Below, piece after piece: positions 15,257 to 24,452 of a DNA stretch of 33,256 bases. Numbering within the stretch: the stretch's first letter is position 1; the number at the start of each line of letters is the position of its first letter. Made by a program: the position numbers and the translations under genes. Source of the DNA: DUUI01 sp964345765 (GTDB taxonomy: Bacteria > Bacillota_I > Bacilli_A > Erysipelotrichales > Erysipelotrichaceae); the NCBI GenBank assembly GCA_964345765.1, contig CAYFSJ010000014.1, positions 1 to 33,256 on the forward strand, read 5' to 3'. Under the pieces are notes generated by a model. It saw only the letters and a program-made list of their open reading frames with translations. It ran no database searches and was not told the DNA's origin.

Positions 15257-17869
15257 ATGAATCATTTAAGTAGTAGTCAAATTAGAGAGAAATTCTTAGA
15301 ATTTTTCAAATCAAAAAATCATATGATTGAACAAGGGCATTCCTTGATTCCAAATGATGATCCAACTTTACTTTGGATTAACTCAGGGGTGGCAGCACTC
15401 AAAAAGTATTTTGATGGCACCATTACACCAGAGAATAATCGGATTGCGAATGTCCAAAAAGCGATTCGTTCGAATGATATTGAGAATGTTGGTAAAACAG
15501 CACGACACCATACATTCTTTGAAATGTTAGGGAACTTTAGTATTGGTGATTACTTTAAAAAAGAAGCCATTGAATTTGCGTATGAATTTTTAACCGGTGA
15601 AAACTGGATGAATCTTGATAAAGATAAACTTTATTATTCAGTCCATCCAGATGATCATGAAGCTTATGATTTATGGCATAACCATATTGGCATTCCAGCC
15701 GAAAAGATTTCCAAACAAGAAGGCAACTTCTGGCAAATTGGAGAGGGTCCTTGTGGTCCAAACTCTGAAATCTTCTTTGATCGTGGAGAACAATTTGATT
15801 CTGAAAATAAAGGGATAGATTTATTTTATAATGATGAAGAAAATGATCGTTATGTTGAAGTTTGGAACATTGTCTTCTCACAATTTAATGCTGTTGATGG
15901 AATTCCTCGTAGTGAATATAAGGAACTCCCTCAAAAAAATATTGATACCGGGATGGGATTTGAACGTTTAGTTAATATTGTCCAAGGTGGCGAAACTAAC
16001 TTTGACACAGATTTGTTTTTACCAATTATTGAAAAGACTCAAACATTTACTAATGTTAAGTACCAAGACAATAAAATAGCTTATCGTGTTATTGCCGATC
16101 ATATTCGAACTGTTACCTTTGCCTTAGCAGATGGGGCACTCTTCTCTAATGAAGGAAGAGGTTATGTTTTAAGACGTATTATTCGTCGAGCCATCCGTTA
16201 TGGTAAACAATTGAATATCAATGGACCATTTATGTATCAACTTGTTGAAGTGGTTTCTGATATTATGAAAGACTTCTATGACTACTTACCAAGTAAGGTT
16301 GAACTGATTGAAAAACTTGTTAAACAAGAAGAAGAACGTTTCCAACAAACACTTAATGATGGTGAAAAACTATTAGCGAATTTGATCGATAATGTTCAAA
16401 ACAATACCTTAGCAGGTGCAGATGTGTTTAAACTTTATGACACCTATGGATTCCCTTATGAACTAACCCTTGAAATTGCTCAAGAAAAAGGTTTAAAAGT
16501 GGATGAAGAAGGCTATATCAAACATATGAACCAACAAAAAGAACTGTCTCGTGGTTCTCATCAAAGTGTTGAATCTTTCTCAAGTCAAAATGAAGATTTA
16601 ATGAATTATGTCGATGACTATACCTTTTTAGGTTATGAAACTTTAAGTTCATCATCCAAAGTTCTTGCTTTATTTGTGGATGGACAACAAGTTCAAGAAC
16701 TAACCAGTGAAGGGTATGTGGCTTTGGATCAATCCCCATTTTATGCTCTTAGTGGTGGTCAAGTAGGGGATACGGGAACCTTAGAGAATCAAAACATGAA
16801 AGCAGAAGTCACTGATGTCATTAAAGCGCCTCATAAACAACATTTACATAAAGTTTCGATCAATAAAGGCGCACTTAAAGTAGGCGATGAAGTCAGAGCT
16901 CAAGTTGATCGTGAGCGTCGTTTACTCATTCAAAGAAACCACACTTCCGTTCATCTGTTACAACAAGCCTTAATTGATGTGTTAGGTGATCATATTGCTC
17001 AAGCAGGTTCTTATGTGGATCAAGATTATGCTCGTTTTGACTTCACACATTTTGAAAAAGTAACACCTGCCCAACAACAATTAGTGATGGACAAAGTGAA
17101 TCAATGGATTATTGAATCTAATCCTGTAACGGTTGAACATATGAGTCTTCCTGAAGCCAAAGCACAAGGGGCAATAGGTTTATTTGAAGATAAATATGGT
17201 GATTTAGTCAGAGTTGTTACAGTGGGTGATTTTTCTAAAGAGCTCTGTGGTGGAACCCATGTCTCTAATATTAATGAATTAGGTTTATTTGTGATAGAAC
17301 ATGAAGAAAGTATTGGTTCGGGGATTCGACGTATTACAACTAGAACTTCTGCGGGTGCTCGTGATTACTATTTAAAGAAAGAGCATCTATTAAATGAGAC
17401 AGCAGAATCATTAGGTGTGAATCAAACAAGCAAGATCAAGGATAAAGTTGATTCATTGCATACAACGATTGAACAGTTAAATGAAGAATTATCTAGTTTA
17501 AATCAAACCTTGTTAAATGAAAAAGCTAATTCTTTATTAACTCAAATAGAGAATAATCGTTTAGTTTTTGTTGAAGAGTTGGATTCAAAACTAGTGAAAG
17601 AATTCATGGATACCTTAAAAGTAAAATCTCCTGAGACATTAATCTTTGGTGTCTTTAAATCCGATGAAAAATTAAATATGGCTTGTTATGTTCCTAAAGC
17701 AATGATTGAAAAAGGATTAAAAGCAGGTCAAATAGTTAAAGAAGCTGCTCAAATTGCGGGTGGCAATGGGGGAGGAAAACCTGATTTTGCTCAAGCTGGA
17801 GCGAAAGATTTTGAGAAAATTGGTGACTCTTTATCATTTGTACGACAAAAAGTGGATTCTTCACTTTAA
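15257..17869 (+). CDS. alaS: Alanyl-tRNA synthetase
   Basis: A class II synthetase of 870 residues that charges tRNA-Ala and edits mischarged Ser or Gly. The order is normal: catalytic domain (SSSQIREKFLEFFKSKNH, HTFFEMLGNFSIGDYFKK, GCGPNSE-like GEGPCGPNSEIFFDRG, DTGMGFERL), then the tRNA-recognition region, editing domain (HTSVH at about 561-565, CGGTHV near 664) and C-terminal C-Ala domain with GGNGGGKPDFAQAG. An upstream in-frame ATG at 15221 sits in the terminator hairpin, so I start at 15257 with AGAGGGAGA before it. It is the first gene after the Ala T-box. Confidence 0.97.
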   Translation: MNHLSSSQIREKFLEFFKSKNHMIEQGHSLIPNDDPTLLWINSGVAALKKYFDGTITPENNRIANVQKAIRSNDIENVGKTARHHTFFEMLGNFSIGDYFKKEAIEFAYEFLTGENWMNLDKDKLYYSVHPDDHEAYDLWHNHIGIPAEKISKQEGNFWQIGEGPCGPNSEIFFDRGEQFDSENKGIDLFYNDEENDRYVEVWNIVFSQFNAVDGIPRSEYKELPQKNIDTGMGFERLVNIVQGGETNFDTDLFLPIIEKTQTFTNVKYQDNKIAYRVIADHIRTVTFALADGALFSNEGRGYVLRRIIRRAIRYGKQLNINGPFMYQLVEVVSDIMKDFYDYLPSKVELIEKLVKQEEERFQQTLNDGEKLLANLIDNVQNNTLAGADVFKLYDTYGFPYELTLEIAQEKGLKVDEEGYIKHMNQQKELSRGSHQSVESFSSQNEDLMNYVDDYTFLGYETLSSSSKVLALFVDGQQVQELTSEGYVALDQSPFYALSGGQVGDTGTLENQNMKAEVTDVIKAPHKQHLHKVSINKGALKVGDEVRAQVDRERRLLIQRNHTSVHLLQQALIDVLGDHIAQAGSYVDQDYARFDFTHFEKVTPAQQQLVMDKVNQWIIESNPVTVEHMSLPEAKAQGAIGLFEDKYGDLVRVVTVGDFSKELCGGTHVSNINELGLFVIEHEESIGSGIRRITTRTSAGARDYYLKKEHLLNETAESLGVNQTSKIKDKVDSLHTTIEQLNEELSSLNQTLLNEKANSLLTQIENNRLVFVEELDSKLVKEFMDTLKVKSPETLIFGVFKSDEKLNMACYVPKAMIEKGLKAGQIVKEAAQIAGGNGGGKPDFAQAGAKDFEKIGDSLSFVRQKVDSSL

Positions 17870-17876
17870 AAAGTTC

Positions 17877-17882
17877 TATAAT
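17877..17882 (+). promoter_or_regulatory. Possible -10 of an ireB promoter
   Basis: A perfect TATAAT lies in the 44-base gap after alaS. No convincing -35 is present (best is TGGATT at 17853, spacer 18). It may add transcription to the ireB-ruvX-mltG group. Confidence 0.35.
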
Positions 17883-17913
17883 TAAGTTAAACTTAAAATC
17901 AAGAGGTGATGAG

Positions 17914-18174
17914 ATGGATAAATTAGATGTAACTCAAACCATGGCGTATTCAACAGAATCATTAAAACAAGAAAATATTCAACGTGTTTTAACGGATGTT
18001 TGTAACGCATTGGAAGAAAGAGGGTATAATGCAGTCAATCAATTAGCTGGTTATTTAATCACCAATGATCCTGCCTATATTTCTTCTCACAAAGGAGCTC
18101 GTAGTAATATTCAACAATTGGAACGCTTTGAAATCATTGAAGAATTGGTTCGTGCTTATATAAGTAATGACTAA
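17914..18174 (+). CDS. IreB/ReoM-family regulatory phosphoprotein (DUF965)
   Basis: An 86-residue protein of the IreB/ReoM (YrzL) family. In Enterococcus and Listeria the protein is phosphorylated on an N-terminal Thr by the PASTA kinase (IreK/PrkA), and in Listeria it controls ClpCP turnover of MurA, and so peptidoglycan synthesis. The family core YNAVNQLAGYLITNDPAYISSHKGAR is present in shorter recognisable pieces (NQLAGYLI, DPAYISSH). The candidate Thr residues are T7 and T9 in DVTQTMAYS. The location directly before ruvX/yqgF and after alaS is conserved in Bacillota. It has a strong AGAGGTGATGAG ribosome binding site and overlaps ruvX by eight bases. Confidence 0.93.
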   Translation: MDKLDVTQTMAYSTESLKQENIQRVLTDVCNALEERGYNAVNQLAGYLITNDPAYISSHKGARSNIQQLERFEIIEELVRAYISND

Positions 18175-18601
18175 ACCAATTGTTGCTGGGTTAGACTTAG
18201 GTTCAAAAACATGTGGTGTTGCGATTAGTGATGGATTGGGATTGTTTGCCCATCCAGTCACGACACTGCATTATACCAATGAAGACCCATTCCAATTATT
18301 GGAGCCACTGGATGATTTAGTTCAAGAACATAATATTGAACTTTTTATCTTGGGCTTACCAAAGATGATGAATAATGATTTGGGTCCAAGAGCTCAAATT
18401 TCAATTGATTTTAAAGATCTTTTAGAAGAATCTTTAAAAATCCCTGTCATTCTTATGGATGAGCGTTTAAGTACTGTCTCATCTCTAAAGACCTTAAGTA
18501 AGTTAGAAGTAAAAAGTAAAAAAAGAAAGAAAGTGATTGATCAAGTTGCTGCCGTAAATATTTTACAGCGATACTTAGATCAAAAGAAAGGTGCCTTATG
18601 A
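18167..18601 (+). CDS. yqgF: YqgF/RuvX-family nuclease (pre-16S rRNA processing / Holliday junction resolvase-like)
   Basis: A 144-residue RNase H-fold protein. YqgF matures the 5' end of 16S rRNA in E. coli; RuvX names the same family after its similarity to RuvC. Acidic catalytic positions are visible in AGLDLGSKTCGVAISD (first Asp), VILMDERLST (DE pair) and KKVIDQVAAVNILQRYL (last Asp). Length is normal. Start overlaps ireB by eight bases and stop overlaps the DUF1292 gene by four, so this is a tight translational unit. Confidence 0.94.
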   Translation: MTKPIVAGLDLGSKTCGVAISDGLGLFAHPVTTLHYTNEDPFQLLEPLDDLVQEHNIELFILGLPKMMNNDLGPRAQISIDFKDLLEESLKIPVILMDERLSTVSSLKTLSKLEVKSKKRKKVIDQVAAVNILQRYLDQKKGAL

Positions 18602-18882
18602 ACCAAGAGAAAATCATCGTTATTGATGAAAATAATCAAGAAATTGAAATGGAAGTATTGTTTACATTTGATTCAGAAGATACAAACAAACAATATGTAC
18701 TTTACTTTAATCCAGAAAATGAAGATGGAGAAGTCTTTGCTTCTTCATACACCGATGACGGTGAACTTCTACCAATTGAAGATGATAAAGAGTGGGATAT
18801 GATTACGGAAGTGTTTGAAACCTTTATGAGCACGGATGAAGAAGAACATGATCATGATCACGATCACGACCATCATCACTAG
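18598..18882 (+). CDS. DUF1292 (YrzB-like) acidic protein with His/Asp tail
   Basis: A 94-residue acidic protein of the DUF1292 family, small conserved proteins that often follow yqgF in Bacillota and have no established function. The core is EIEMEVLFTFDSEDTNKQYV, YFNPENEDGEVFAS and IEDDKEWDMITEVFETF. The last eleven residues are unusual: alternating His and Asp ending in three His (HDHDHDHDHHH, bases about 18847-18879), which could bind Zn or Ni. Simple acid-His tails occur in some relatives, so the binding is an inference. It overlaps yqgF by four bases and precedes mltG by nine. Confidence 0.88.
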   Translation: MNQEKIIVIDENNQEIEMEVLFTFDSEDTNKQYVLYFNPENEDGEVFASSYTDDGELLPIEDDKEWDMITEVFETFMSTDEEEHDHDHDHDHHH

Positions 18883-18891
18883 GATTATTGA

Positions 18892-19953
18892 ATGTTAAAA
18901 AAACTATTATTGCTATTTATTCTGCTTATCTTAATTGGTGTTGGGGCAGGTTATTATTATTATGACTCAAATACAAAACCAGTTAGTGATGATCCAACGA
19001 TGATTGAATTTGAAGTCCCTGAAGGAAGTTCAATCGATTCTGTGACTAAAAAACTAGAAGCAGAAGGCTTTGTTCGTCATGCTTTTATTTCGAAATACCT
19101 TATTTCTCAAGAGGACTTTGATACGGTTAAATCAGGAAGCTTTGAAATTAGCCCATCCATGACACCTCAAGAAATATTTAGTGTCATTACCAATTCAGAT
19201 AATATCATTGTTCATACTTATCGCATGCAATTTATTGATGGACAATGGGCTAGAGATTATGCGCAAGTTATCGCTAATAATACTGGATTAAGTGCTAATG
19301 ATATCTTAGCTAAGTGGAATGATGTTGAGTATCTTCAAACCTTGATTGATAGTTATGAAGTACTAACTCCAGATATTATCAATGAACAAACTCGCGTTTA
19401 TCTTGAAGGATATCTCAGTCCTAATACTTATGAGTTTTATCAAGATGCGACTTTAGAAGACATTACTAAAACACTCCTTGATCCAACTGAAAAGTTTTAT
19501 CAAGCCAATAAAGCACGTTTTGAACAAAGTCCATTAACCACACATGAAGTCTTTAAACTAGCGTCACTGGTTCATCATGAAGCTCGTTTTCCTGAGGACC
19601 AACAATTAGTGGCTTCGGTGTTCTTTAATCGAATGGCTATTGATATGCCATTGGGTGCATCAGCCAGTGTTTGTTATGCTTTATATGATTTTGATAGTTG
19701 GGAAGATTGTGAGACCAATACTCAAATAGAATCACCATATAACACGTATACAAATTTAGGCTTACCGGTTGGACCAATTTCAAATCCTAACCATAATTCC
19801 TTAATGAGTGTTTTAAATCCAATTGAATCAAATTATTATTATTTTGTATCCGATGTTCATGGCATTGAAGAAGCAGGAAGGACTTTCTTTGCTGAAACCT
19901 ATGAAGAGCATCTACAATTAATTGAACGTTTTAATTTAAATTTAAATCAATAA
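18892..19953 (+). CDS. mltG: Endolytic peptidoglycan transglycosylase MltG
   Basis: A 353-residue membrane-anchored lytic transglycosylase of the YceG-like family that cuts new glycan strands near the synthesis machinery. A single N-terminal membrane helix spans about residues 2-23. A LysM-like region (FEVPEGSSIDSVTKKL) follows, then the YceG catalytic domain: LEGYLSPNTYEF, LASLVHHEARFPED with probable catalytic E230 and VASVFFNRM. The region around residues 250-290 carries extra residues with two cysteines (SVCYALYDFDSWEDCET), where shorter homologues have a brief loop. The ending YYYFVSDVHG replaces the usual YYYFV..G.H motif. It sits downstream of ireB, which fits a shared cell-wall role. 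Confidence 0.92.
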   Translation: MLKKLLLLFILLILIGVGAGYYYYDSNTKPVSDDPTMIEFEVPEGSSIDSVTKKLEAEGFVRHAFISKYLISQEDFDTVKSGSFEISPSMTPQEIFSVITNSDNIIVHTYRMQFIDGQWARDYAQVIANNTGLSANDILAKWNDVEYLQTLIDSYEVLTPDIINEQTRVYLEGYLSPNTYEFYQDATLEDITKTLLDPTEKFYQANKARFEQSPLTTHEVFKLASLVHHEARFPEDQQLVASVFFNRMAIDMPLGASASVCYALYDFDSWEDCETNTQIESPYNTYTNLGLPVGPISNPNHNSLMSVLNPIESNYYYFVSDVHGIEEAGRTFFAETYEEHLQLIERFNLNLNQ

Positions 19954-19972
19954 GAAGAAGAGGGAGGAAAAA

Positions 19973-20608
19973 ATGAAAGAACCTGTTACCATTGGAATTG
20001 CTGGAGGAAGTGCCTCTGGTAAAACTTCGATAAGTAAACAAATTCAAAAAATTATCAACCCAGAATCCTCTTTTCAAATTCTAAAAATGGATGATTATTA
20101 TAAAGACCAAAAAGATGTTGAATTACAAGAACGGCTTAAGGTTAATTATGATCATCCTTTTGCTTTTGATATCGATTTATTAGTCCAACATGTTAAAGCA
20201 CTAAAGAATCAAGAAACCATTGAAAAACCAATCTATGATTTTGTCCAATACACTCGTAAAGATGAAACAATCATGGTTTTACCAAGTGATGTCATTATTA
20301 TCGAAGGCTTATTCTGTTTAGAAGATGAAAATATTCGTGATTTGTTAGATATTAAGATATTTGTTGATACACCAGCTGATGTCCGCTTTATTCGACGTTT
20401 AATGCGCGATGTGAATGAGCGTGGACGCTCACTCGAATCGATTGTGAATCAATACATGAAGACTGTAAGGGTCATGCACGAGCTCTTTGTAGAGCCGTCT
20501 AAACGTTATGCTGATATCATTATTCCTGAGGGTGGTCATAATAAAGTCGCAATCGATTTATTAACGACAAAGATCTCAAGCATTCTAAATGAGAAAGATG
20601 TGATATAA
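19973..20608 (+). CDS. udk: Uridine kinase
   Basis: Phosphorylates uridine and cytidine to the monophosphates for pyrimidine salvage. The 211-residue protein has the P-loop GGSASGKTS (about 10-18), KMDDYYKD, YDHPFAFD with nucleoside-binding residues, IIEGLFCLE and RFIRRLMRDVNERGRS (lid Arg residues). Length is typical. GAGGGAGG lies just before the ATG. The position between mltG and greA is common in Bacillota. The stop codon lies inside the likely greA -10 element. Confidence 0.95.
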   Translation: MKEPVTIGIAGGSASGKTSISKQIQKIINPESSFQILKMDDYYKDQKDVELQERLKVNYDHPFAFDIDLLVQHVKALKNQETIEKPIYDFVQYTRKDETIMVLPSDVIIIEGLFCLEDENIRDLLDIKIFVDTPADVRFIRRLMRDVNERGRSLESIVNQYMKTVRVMHELFVEPSKRYADIIIPEGGHNKVAIDLLTTKISSILNEKDVI

Positions 20609-20609
20609 T
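20601..20609 (+). promoter_or_regulatory. Extended -10 promoter of greA
   Basis: TGATATAAT (20601-20609) is a TGN plus perfect TATAAT that overlaps the udk stop codon. No clear -35. It would give greA its own transcript with a GAGGTG ribosome binding site. Confidence 0.55.
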
Positions 20610-20631
20610 AACGCAGTTAAGAGGTGAAAAG

Positions 20632-21096
20632 ATGGTAGATAAAACAATCGTAACGAAGGAAGGCTTAGCTGAACTTCAAAAAGAATTAGATTATTTAATT
20701 CATACAATTAGACAAGAAGTAAAAGAAGAACTTCAAGCAGCCAGAGAACAGGGGGACTTATCAGAAAACGCAGACTATGATGCGGCTCGTGATCGTCAGG
20801 CTAAAATTGAAGCGCGTATCCGTGAACTTGAATCAATGTTATCCAACTATGAAATCATTGATGAAAAGAAACGAAGTAAACGTGTTATCTTGGGTTCTGA
20901 AGTAAAACTTAAAGAACTTGATACAAAGCGTGAAGCTCAATACACCATTGTTGGTTCAGTTGAAGCAGACCCAATCAATGGGAAACTCTCCAACGTTTCT
21001 CCACTTGCGATCGCAATTTTAGATCACACTGCAGGAGATACAGTTGAAGTCAGAGTGGAACAACCTTATAAAGTAGAAATCTTAGACGTTAAGTAG
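20632..21096 (+). CDS. greA: Transcription elongation factor GreA
   Basis: A 154-residue factor that enters the RNA polymerase secondary channel and rescues backtracked complexes by stimulating RNA cleavage. An N-terminal coiled coil with the acidic tip REQGDLSENADYDAARDRQ (about 40-58) leads to the C-terminal FKBP-like domain (ILGSEVKL, YTIVGSVEADP, SPLAIAILDHTAGDTVEV). Length is standard. It is preceded by an extended -10 box and ends at a strong terminator, so it closes this gene block. Confidence 0.97.
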   Translation: MVDKTIVTKEGLAELQKELDYLIHTIRQEVKEELQAAREQGDLSENADYDAARDRQAKIEARIRELESMLSNYEIIDEKKRSKRVILGSEVKLKELDTKREAQYTIVGSVEADPINGKLSNVSPLAIAILDHTAGDTVEVRVEQPYKVEILDVK

Positions 21097-21129
21097 AAGG
21101 GGTAGATTAAACTACCTTTTCTTTTTTTT
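21097..21129 (+). terminator. Intrinsic terminator after greA
   Basis: AAGGGGTAG (21097-21105) and CTACCTTTT (21112-21120) pair with two G-U pairs, followed by C and eight T. Confidence 0.88.
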
Positions 21130-21172
21130 GTAGGAAAATAAAGGTCAATAGCTCACTATAAGTGGTGATAGA

Positions 21173-21637
21173 ATGACTTTTTCAACTTTCATTATTCTAT
21201 TTTTATGCATCTTAACAGTATTACCTACTAATAAAATTCAGACTCTTCAACTAGAAGAACCAACGATCTCTGTAACAGTCAAAGGGGAAGCAAAACAACA
21301 GACGATACAGATTCATCCTCAAGCTCAAGTTAAAGATATTATTGGGTTAATCGAATTAAGCGAATTAGCCGATGTTAGCAGTTTAAATCTAAATGAGTCT
21401 CTTTATGATGATATGGTCGTTACTGTCCCAAAAGTTCAAGAAACGACATGTATCTCAATTAATAGTGCTGACATAGAGACTTTAATGAGTTTAGATGGTA
21501 TAGGTGAGTCAACTGCTAAAAACATCATTGATTATCGAACACAACAAGGACCTTTTTATTTACTTGATGATTTGATGTTGGTAAAGAATATTGGTCCTAA
21601 GAAATATGAAAAGATTAAAGATAAAATATGCCTTTAA
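21173..21637 (+). CDS. comEA: Competence protein ComEA (DNA receptor)
   Basis: A 154-residue membrane-anchored DNA-binding protein that holds incoming double-stranded DNA during natural transformation. A signal-anchor helix lies at about residues 4-20. An SLBB-like domain follows (about 30-85, ending VTVPKV), then a helix-hairpin-helix pair: INSADIETLMSLDGIGESTA, then MLVKNIGPKKYEKIK. It is shorter than B. subtilis ComEA (205). It overlaps comEC by ten bases. The start is preceded by GTGGTGATAG; no firm promoter was identified in the 40-base gap after the greA terminator. Confidence 0.93.
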   Translation: MTFSTFIILFLCILTVLPTNKIQTLQLEEPTISVTVKGEAKQQTIQIHPQAQVKDIIGLIELSELADVSSLNLNESLYDDMVVTVPKVQETTCISINSADIETLMSLDGIGESTAKNIIDYRTQQGPFYLLDDLMLVKNIGPKKYEKIKDKICL

Positions 21638-23487
21638 TCCTTCAAGTATTCTGTTGGTTGATTGTAATTGAGTCACATCCAAAGCTCATTATCTTAAATA
21701 TAATCATTAATTTAATTCAGTTCTATAGCACGAAAAACAAACAGTATTTTTTATGTCTATTGTTCATCTTTGTCTTCTTTATTCGTCTCAATCTTTCAGT
21801 AACGTCTATTGATTTTGATAAACCCTTTATCGTTAAACACCAACAAGATGAATATACTGTATTTAGGCAAGGCCTTAATCAGTATAGTGGCTTTACGAAG
21901 CAGAGATTATTAAACAATCAGATGGTTGTTTTATCTGGACAGTTTGAAAAACAAGAAACTAATCATTTATCTGAAGTAATGGCCTTAAATCACATCTATT
22001 CAGGATTAAAGATCCAAGAGATAACAGTGATTGGTCAAAGTCGGTTTCATCAATTGATAACAGATTTTGTTGAACCAAAATTATTTATTAATCATGATTA
22101 TCAACTTGAATCTAAATTGGTTAGTTTACTTATATCTAGCGGACTCATCATCTCTACGATGATCTTTGAGATTCGTAAGATCTTAAATTTCTATTTTGAG
22201 AAAAGAACCATAAACTTTATCATCGTATCGTTTAACCTACTTCTCATCTTATTGCTTGGATTAAGATTTATCTTCGTGCGCTTAGTCATTAAGGAAATTC
22301 TCTTTTTATTGAATCTAAATAGACATAAAAGAAATTTCTTTGAGGCAATTTTATGTCTTGTCTGTTATCCCTATGCCTATCGACATTTAGCGTTTCTTAT
22401 TCCGTTCAGCTTTAAACTGAGTCCCTTTTTATTTAAATCAAATCAATATCTCAAATTAAAACAAATGGTATTAGTTGTCTTAATTCAATTAAGCACACTC
22501 TACCAAGTCAATCTTTTTCAAACATTTTTGTTTAGTTATTTTCGAGTGATAACTAGACTTTTAATTGTTCTCTCTTTTGTTCCACTCATAAATATTAATC
22601 ATCTAATTCTGTTTTTAGATTCCATTTTTCTTCATTTAGAATTTAATCTTGTTGGTAAGATGCCATGGGTTTTAACACTATTAATGCTTAGTGGTTTGAT
22701 GTTTGAAGTATCCATAAAGAAACAATTGGCCCTAATACTCTCTAGTTTTATATTGTTTGTTCTTATTTATCAATTTAATCCTAGCTACCAAATGATTTTT
22801 ATAGATGTTAATCAAGGCGATGCCACCTTATTTATTTCACCCCGTCAACAAGAAGTTTATCTGATCGACACAGGGAAATCATCCAGTTATGTCCAACTTA
22901 AACAATCACTTTTTCAATATGGAATTAGTACGATAGATGCACTTATTATTACGCATATGGATAATGACCATAGCGGTAATATTGACTCGATTTTAAAAGA
23001 CTTTACTGTCAAACAACTTATTTTGGATAAGTCACAATTAAAAAAAACAAACTTAAATTACGTTACTAGTTATTTAATAGATTCTAATTATTTGGATGAA
23101 AACGATAATAGTCTTGTCTTTGATATTAAGTTTTTAGACCAATCCTTTTTGTTTTTAGGAGATATTTCTCAATCAGTAGAAAGAGACTTAGTTAATCAAG
23201 AAAGACTTGTCAATCCAACGGTCTTAAAGTTAGCACATCATGGATCAAAAACAAGTACGGATCCCTATGTGCTCAATAAACTAAATCCACAGTTTGTTAT
23301 CATTTCTAGTGATCCAGAAGTCTATGGACATCCTCATATAGAAGTCTTAGAAACTTTAAGAAAATATAAAATAAAGAGTTTTCAGACGGCTCGAGACGCT
23401 AATATTCAATTCATCTTTTATAATCGATGGCAGTTTGTTAAAACACAGAGCCATTTTCTAATCGTAAATGATATAATAGGAGAATGA
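21628..23487 (+). CDS. comEC: ComEC/Rec2-type DNA uptake channel
   Basis: A 619-residue protein expected to form the channel that takes single-stranded DNA across the membrane. The N-terminal part has two or three hydrophobic segments and an OB-like extracellular region (VVLSGQFEKQE, near 115). The competence domain spans about residues 165-390 with many hydrophobic helices. A metallo-beta-lactamase-like domain ends the protein, with H443-x-D-x-D447-H448 (THMDNDHSGN), FLFLGDIS and LKLAHHGSKTSTD, the possible nuclease site. It is smaller than B. subtilis ComEC (776) but all three parts are present, so it is probably functional. Overlaps comEA and holA (4 bases). Confidence 0.93.
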   Translation: MPLILQVFCWLIVIESHPKLIILNIIINLIQFYSTKNKQYFLCLLFIFVFFIRLNLSVTSIDFDKPFIVKHQQDEYTVFRQGLNQYSGFTKQRLLNNQMVVLSGQFEKQETNHLSEVMALNHIYSGLKIQEITVIGQSRFHQLITDFVEPKLFINHDYQLESKLVSLLISSGLIISTMIFEIRKILNFYFEKRTINFIIVSFNLLLILLLGLRFIFVRLVIKEILFLLNLNRHKRNFFEAILCLVCYPYAYRHLAFLIPFSFKLSPFLFKSNQYLKLKQMVLVVLIQLSTLYQVNLFQTFLFSYFRVITRLLIVLSFVPLININHLILFLDSIFLHLEFNLVGKMPWVLTLLMLSGLMFEVSIKKQLALILSSFILFVLIYQFNPSYQMIFIDVNQGDATLFISPRQQEVYLIDTGKSSSYVQLKQSLFQYGISTIDALIITHMDNDHSGNIDSILKDFTVKQLILDKSQLKKTNLNYVTSYLIDSNYLDENDNSLVFDIKFLDQSFLFLGDISQSVERDLVNQERLVNPTVLKLAHHGSKTSTDPYVLNKLNPQFVIISSDPEVYGHPHIEVLETLRKYKIKSFQTARDANIQFIFYNRWQFVKTQSHFLIVNDIIGE

Positions 23488-24452
23488 TTGAAATAGTTAG
23501 TTCCAATGACCGTTATGCCTTAGAGCAGTATATTCAAAACAAAGCCAAAGAACTGGATGTTGAGCCAATTATGTTTGAGGCCAACCAGAAGTCGTTTAGT
23601 CTTTTGGATGTTCATTTTGAAGTTATCAGCTTAGATATCTTTAAGCCAAATAAATTGATTGTAGTTAAAGAAGCTTTGTTTTTATCGTCAAAAGAAAAAT
23701 TATCAAAAGAAGATGAAGTGACCTTTAATAAAATTTTGGAACAATCAAATGATGTCTGTGTTTTGTTTACTTTAATGAATCTTAAGTTTGATAAAAAGAA
23801 AAAAGCCGTCAAGAAATCAAAAGAAACTGGCAAACTGGTTGTTTTAGAAGAGGTAACACCTGCTAGCATCCGACAATTATTACTCGCAGCAAATAAGAAA
23901 TATGATTTACAATTGTCCAATCAAGCACTTAATAAAATTGAACAATATTGTCCAAATCTTGATGCTGCCCATAAAGCAATTGATAAACTTAAATTGGTCC
24001 AAGGACAAGTTAGTGATGATTTAGTCGATTTACTGATCGAAGATCAATCAGATATTGTTATCTTTGAATTAAGCAACGCAATAATAGAGAAAGACATGAA
24101 AGAAACCTTTAGGCTTATTGAAATGATGAAGTTAAAGAATATTGATATGTCTGGGGTCATACATATTTTTGCGGGTAAAATAAGACAGATCTATCAAAGT
24201 ATGGTCTTAGCGAAATATGGCTATCAACAAAATGATATTGCCTCAATGATGAAGATTAGTCCCAATTATGCCTGGGTCTTAATGAATAAACTAAATCGAC
24301 ATTTTAGAAGCAGTGAATGTTTAGAAATACTAAAATCATGTGCACAATTTGATCGCCAATCAAAAACATATATGGTAGATAAAAAACTTGAATTTGAATT
24401 ATGGTTAATTAACTATTGGAGGAAATATGGAAAGTCTAAGAGAGTTATATAA
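23484..24452 (+). CDS. holA: DNA polymerase III delta subunit
   Basis: The clamp-loader delta subunit, which opens the sliding clamp during replication. The 322-residue protein is divergent in sequence, as usual for HolA, but has the expected layout: an AAA-like N-terminal region (VFEVISLDIFKPNKLIVVKEA, seen in parts), the basic stretch KFDKKKKAVKKSKE where delta subunits have a loop, LEEVTPASIRQLLLAANKKYDLQLS, and the C-terminal collar helices FELSNAIIEKD, AGKIRQIYQS and YMVDKKLEFELWL. Its place directly after comEC and before rpsT (one gene in between here) matches Bacillota gene order. The end overlaps the next gene by 26 bases. Confidence 0.9.
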   Translation: MIEIVSSNDRYALEQYIQNKAKELDVEPIMFEANQKSFSLLDVHFEVISLDIFKPNKLIVVKEALFLSSKEKLSKEDEVTFNKILEQSNDVCVLFTLMNLKFDKKKKAVKKSKETGKLVVLEEVTPASIRQLLLAANKKYDLQLSNQALNKIEQYCPNLDAAHKAIDKLKLVQGQVSDDLVDLLIEDQSDIVIFELSNAIIEKDMKETFRLIEMMKLKNIDMSGVIHIFAGKIRQIYQSMVLAKYGYQQNDIASMMKISPNYAWVLMNKLNRHFRSSECLEILKSCAQFDRQSKTYMVDKKLEFELWLINYWRKYGKSKRVI

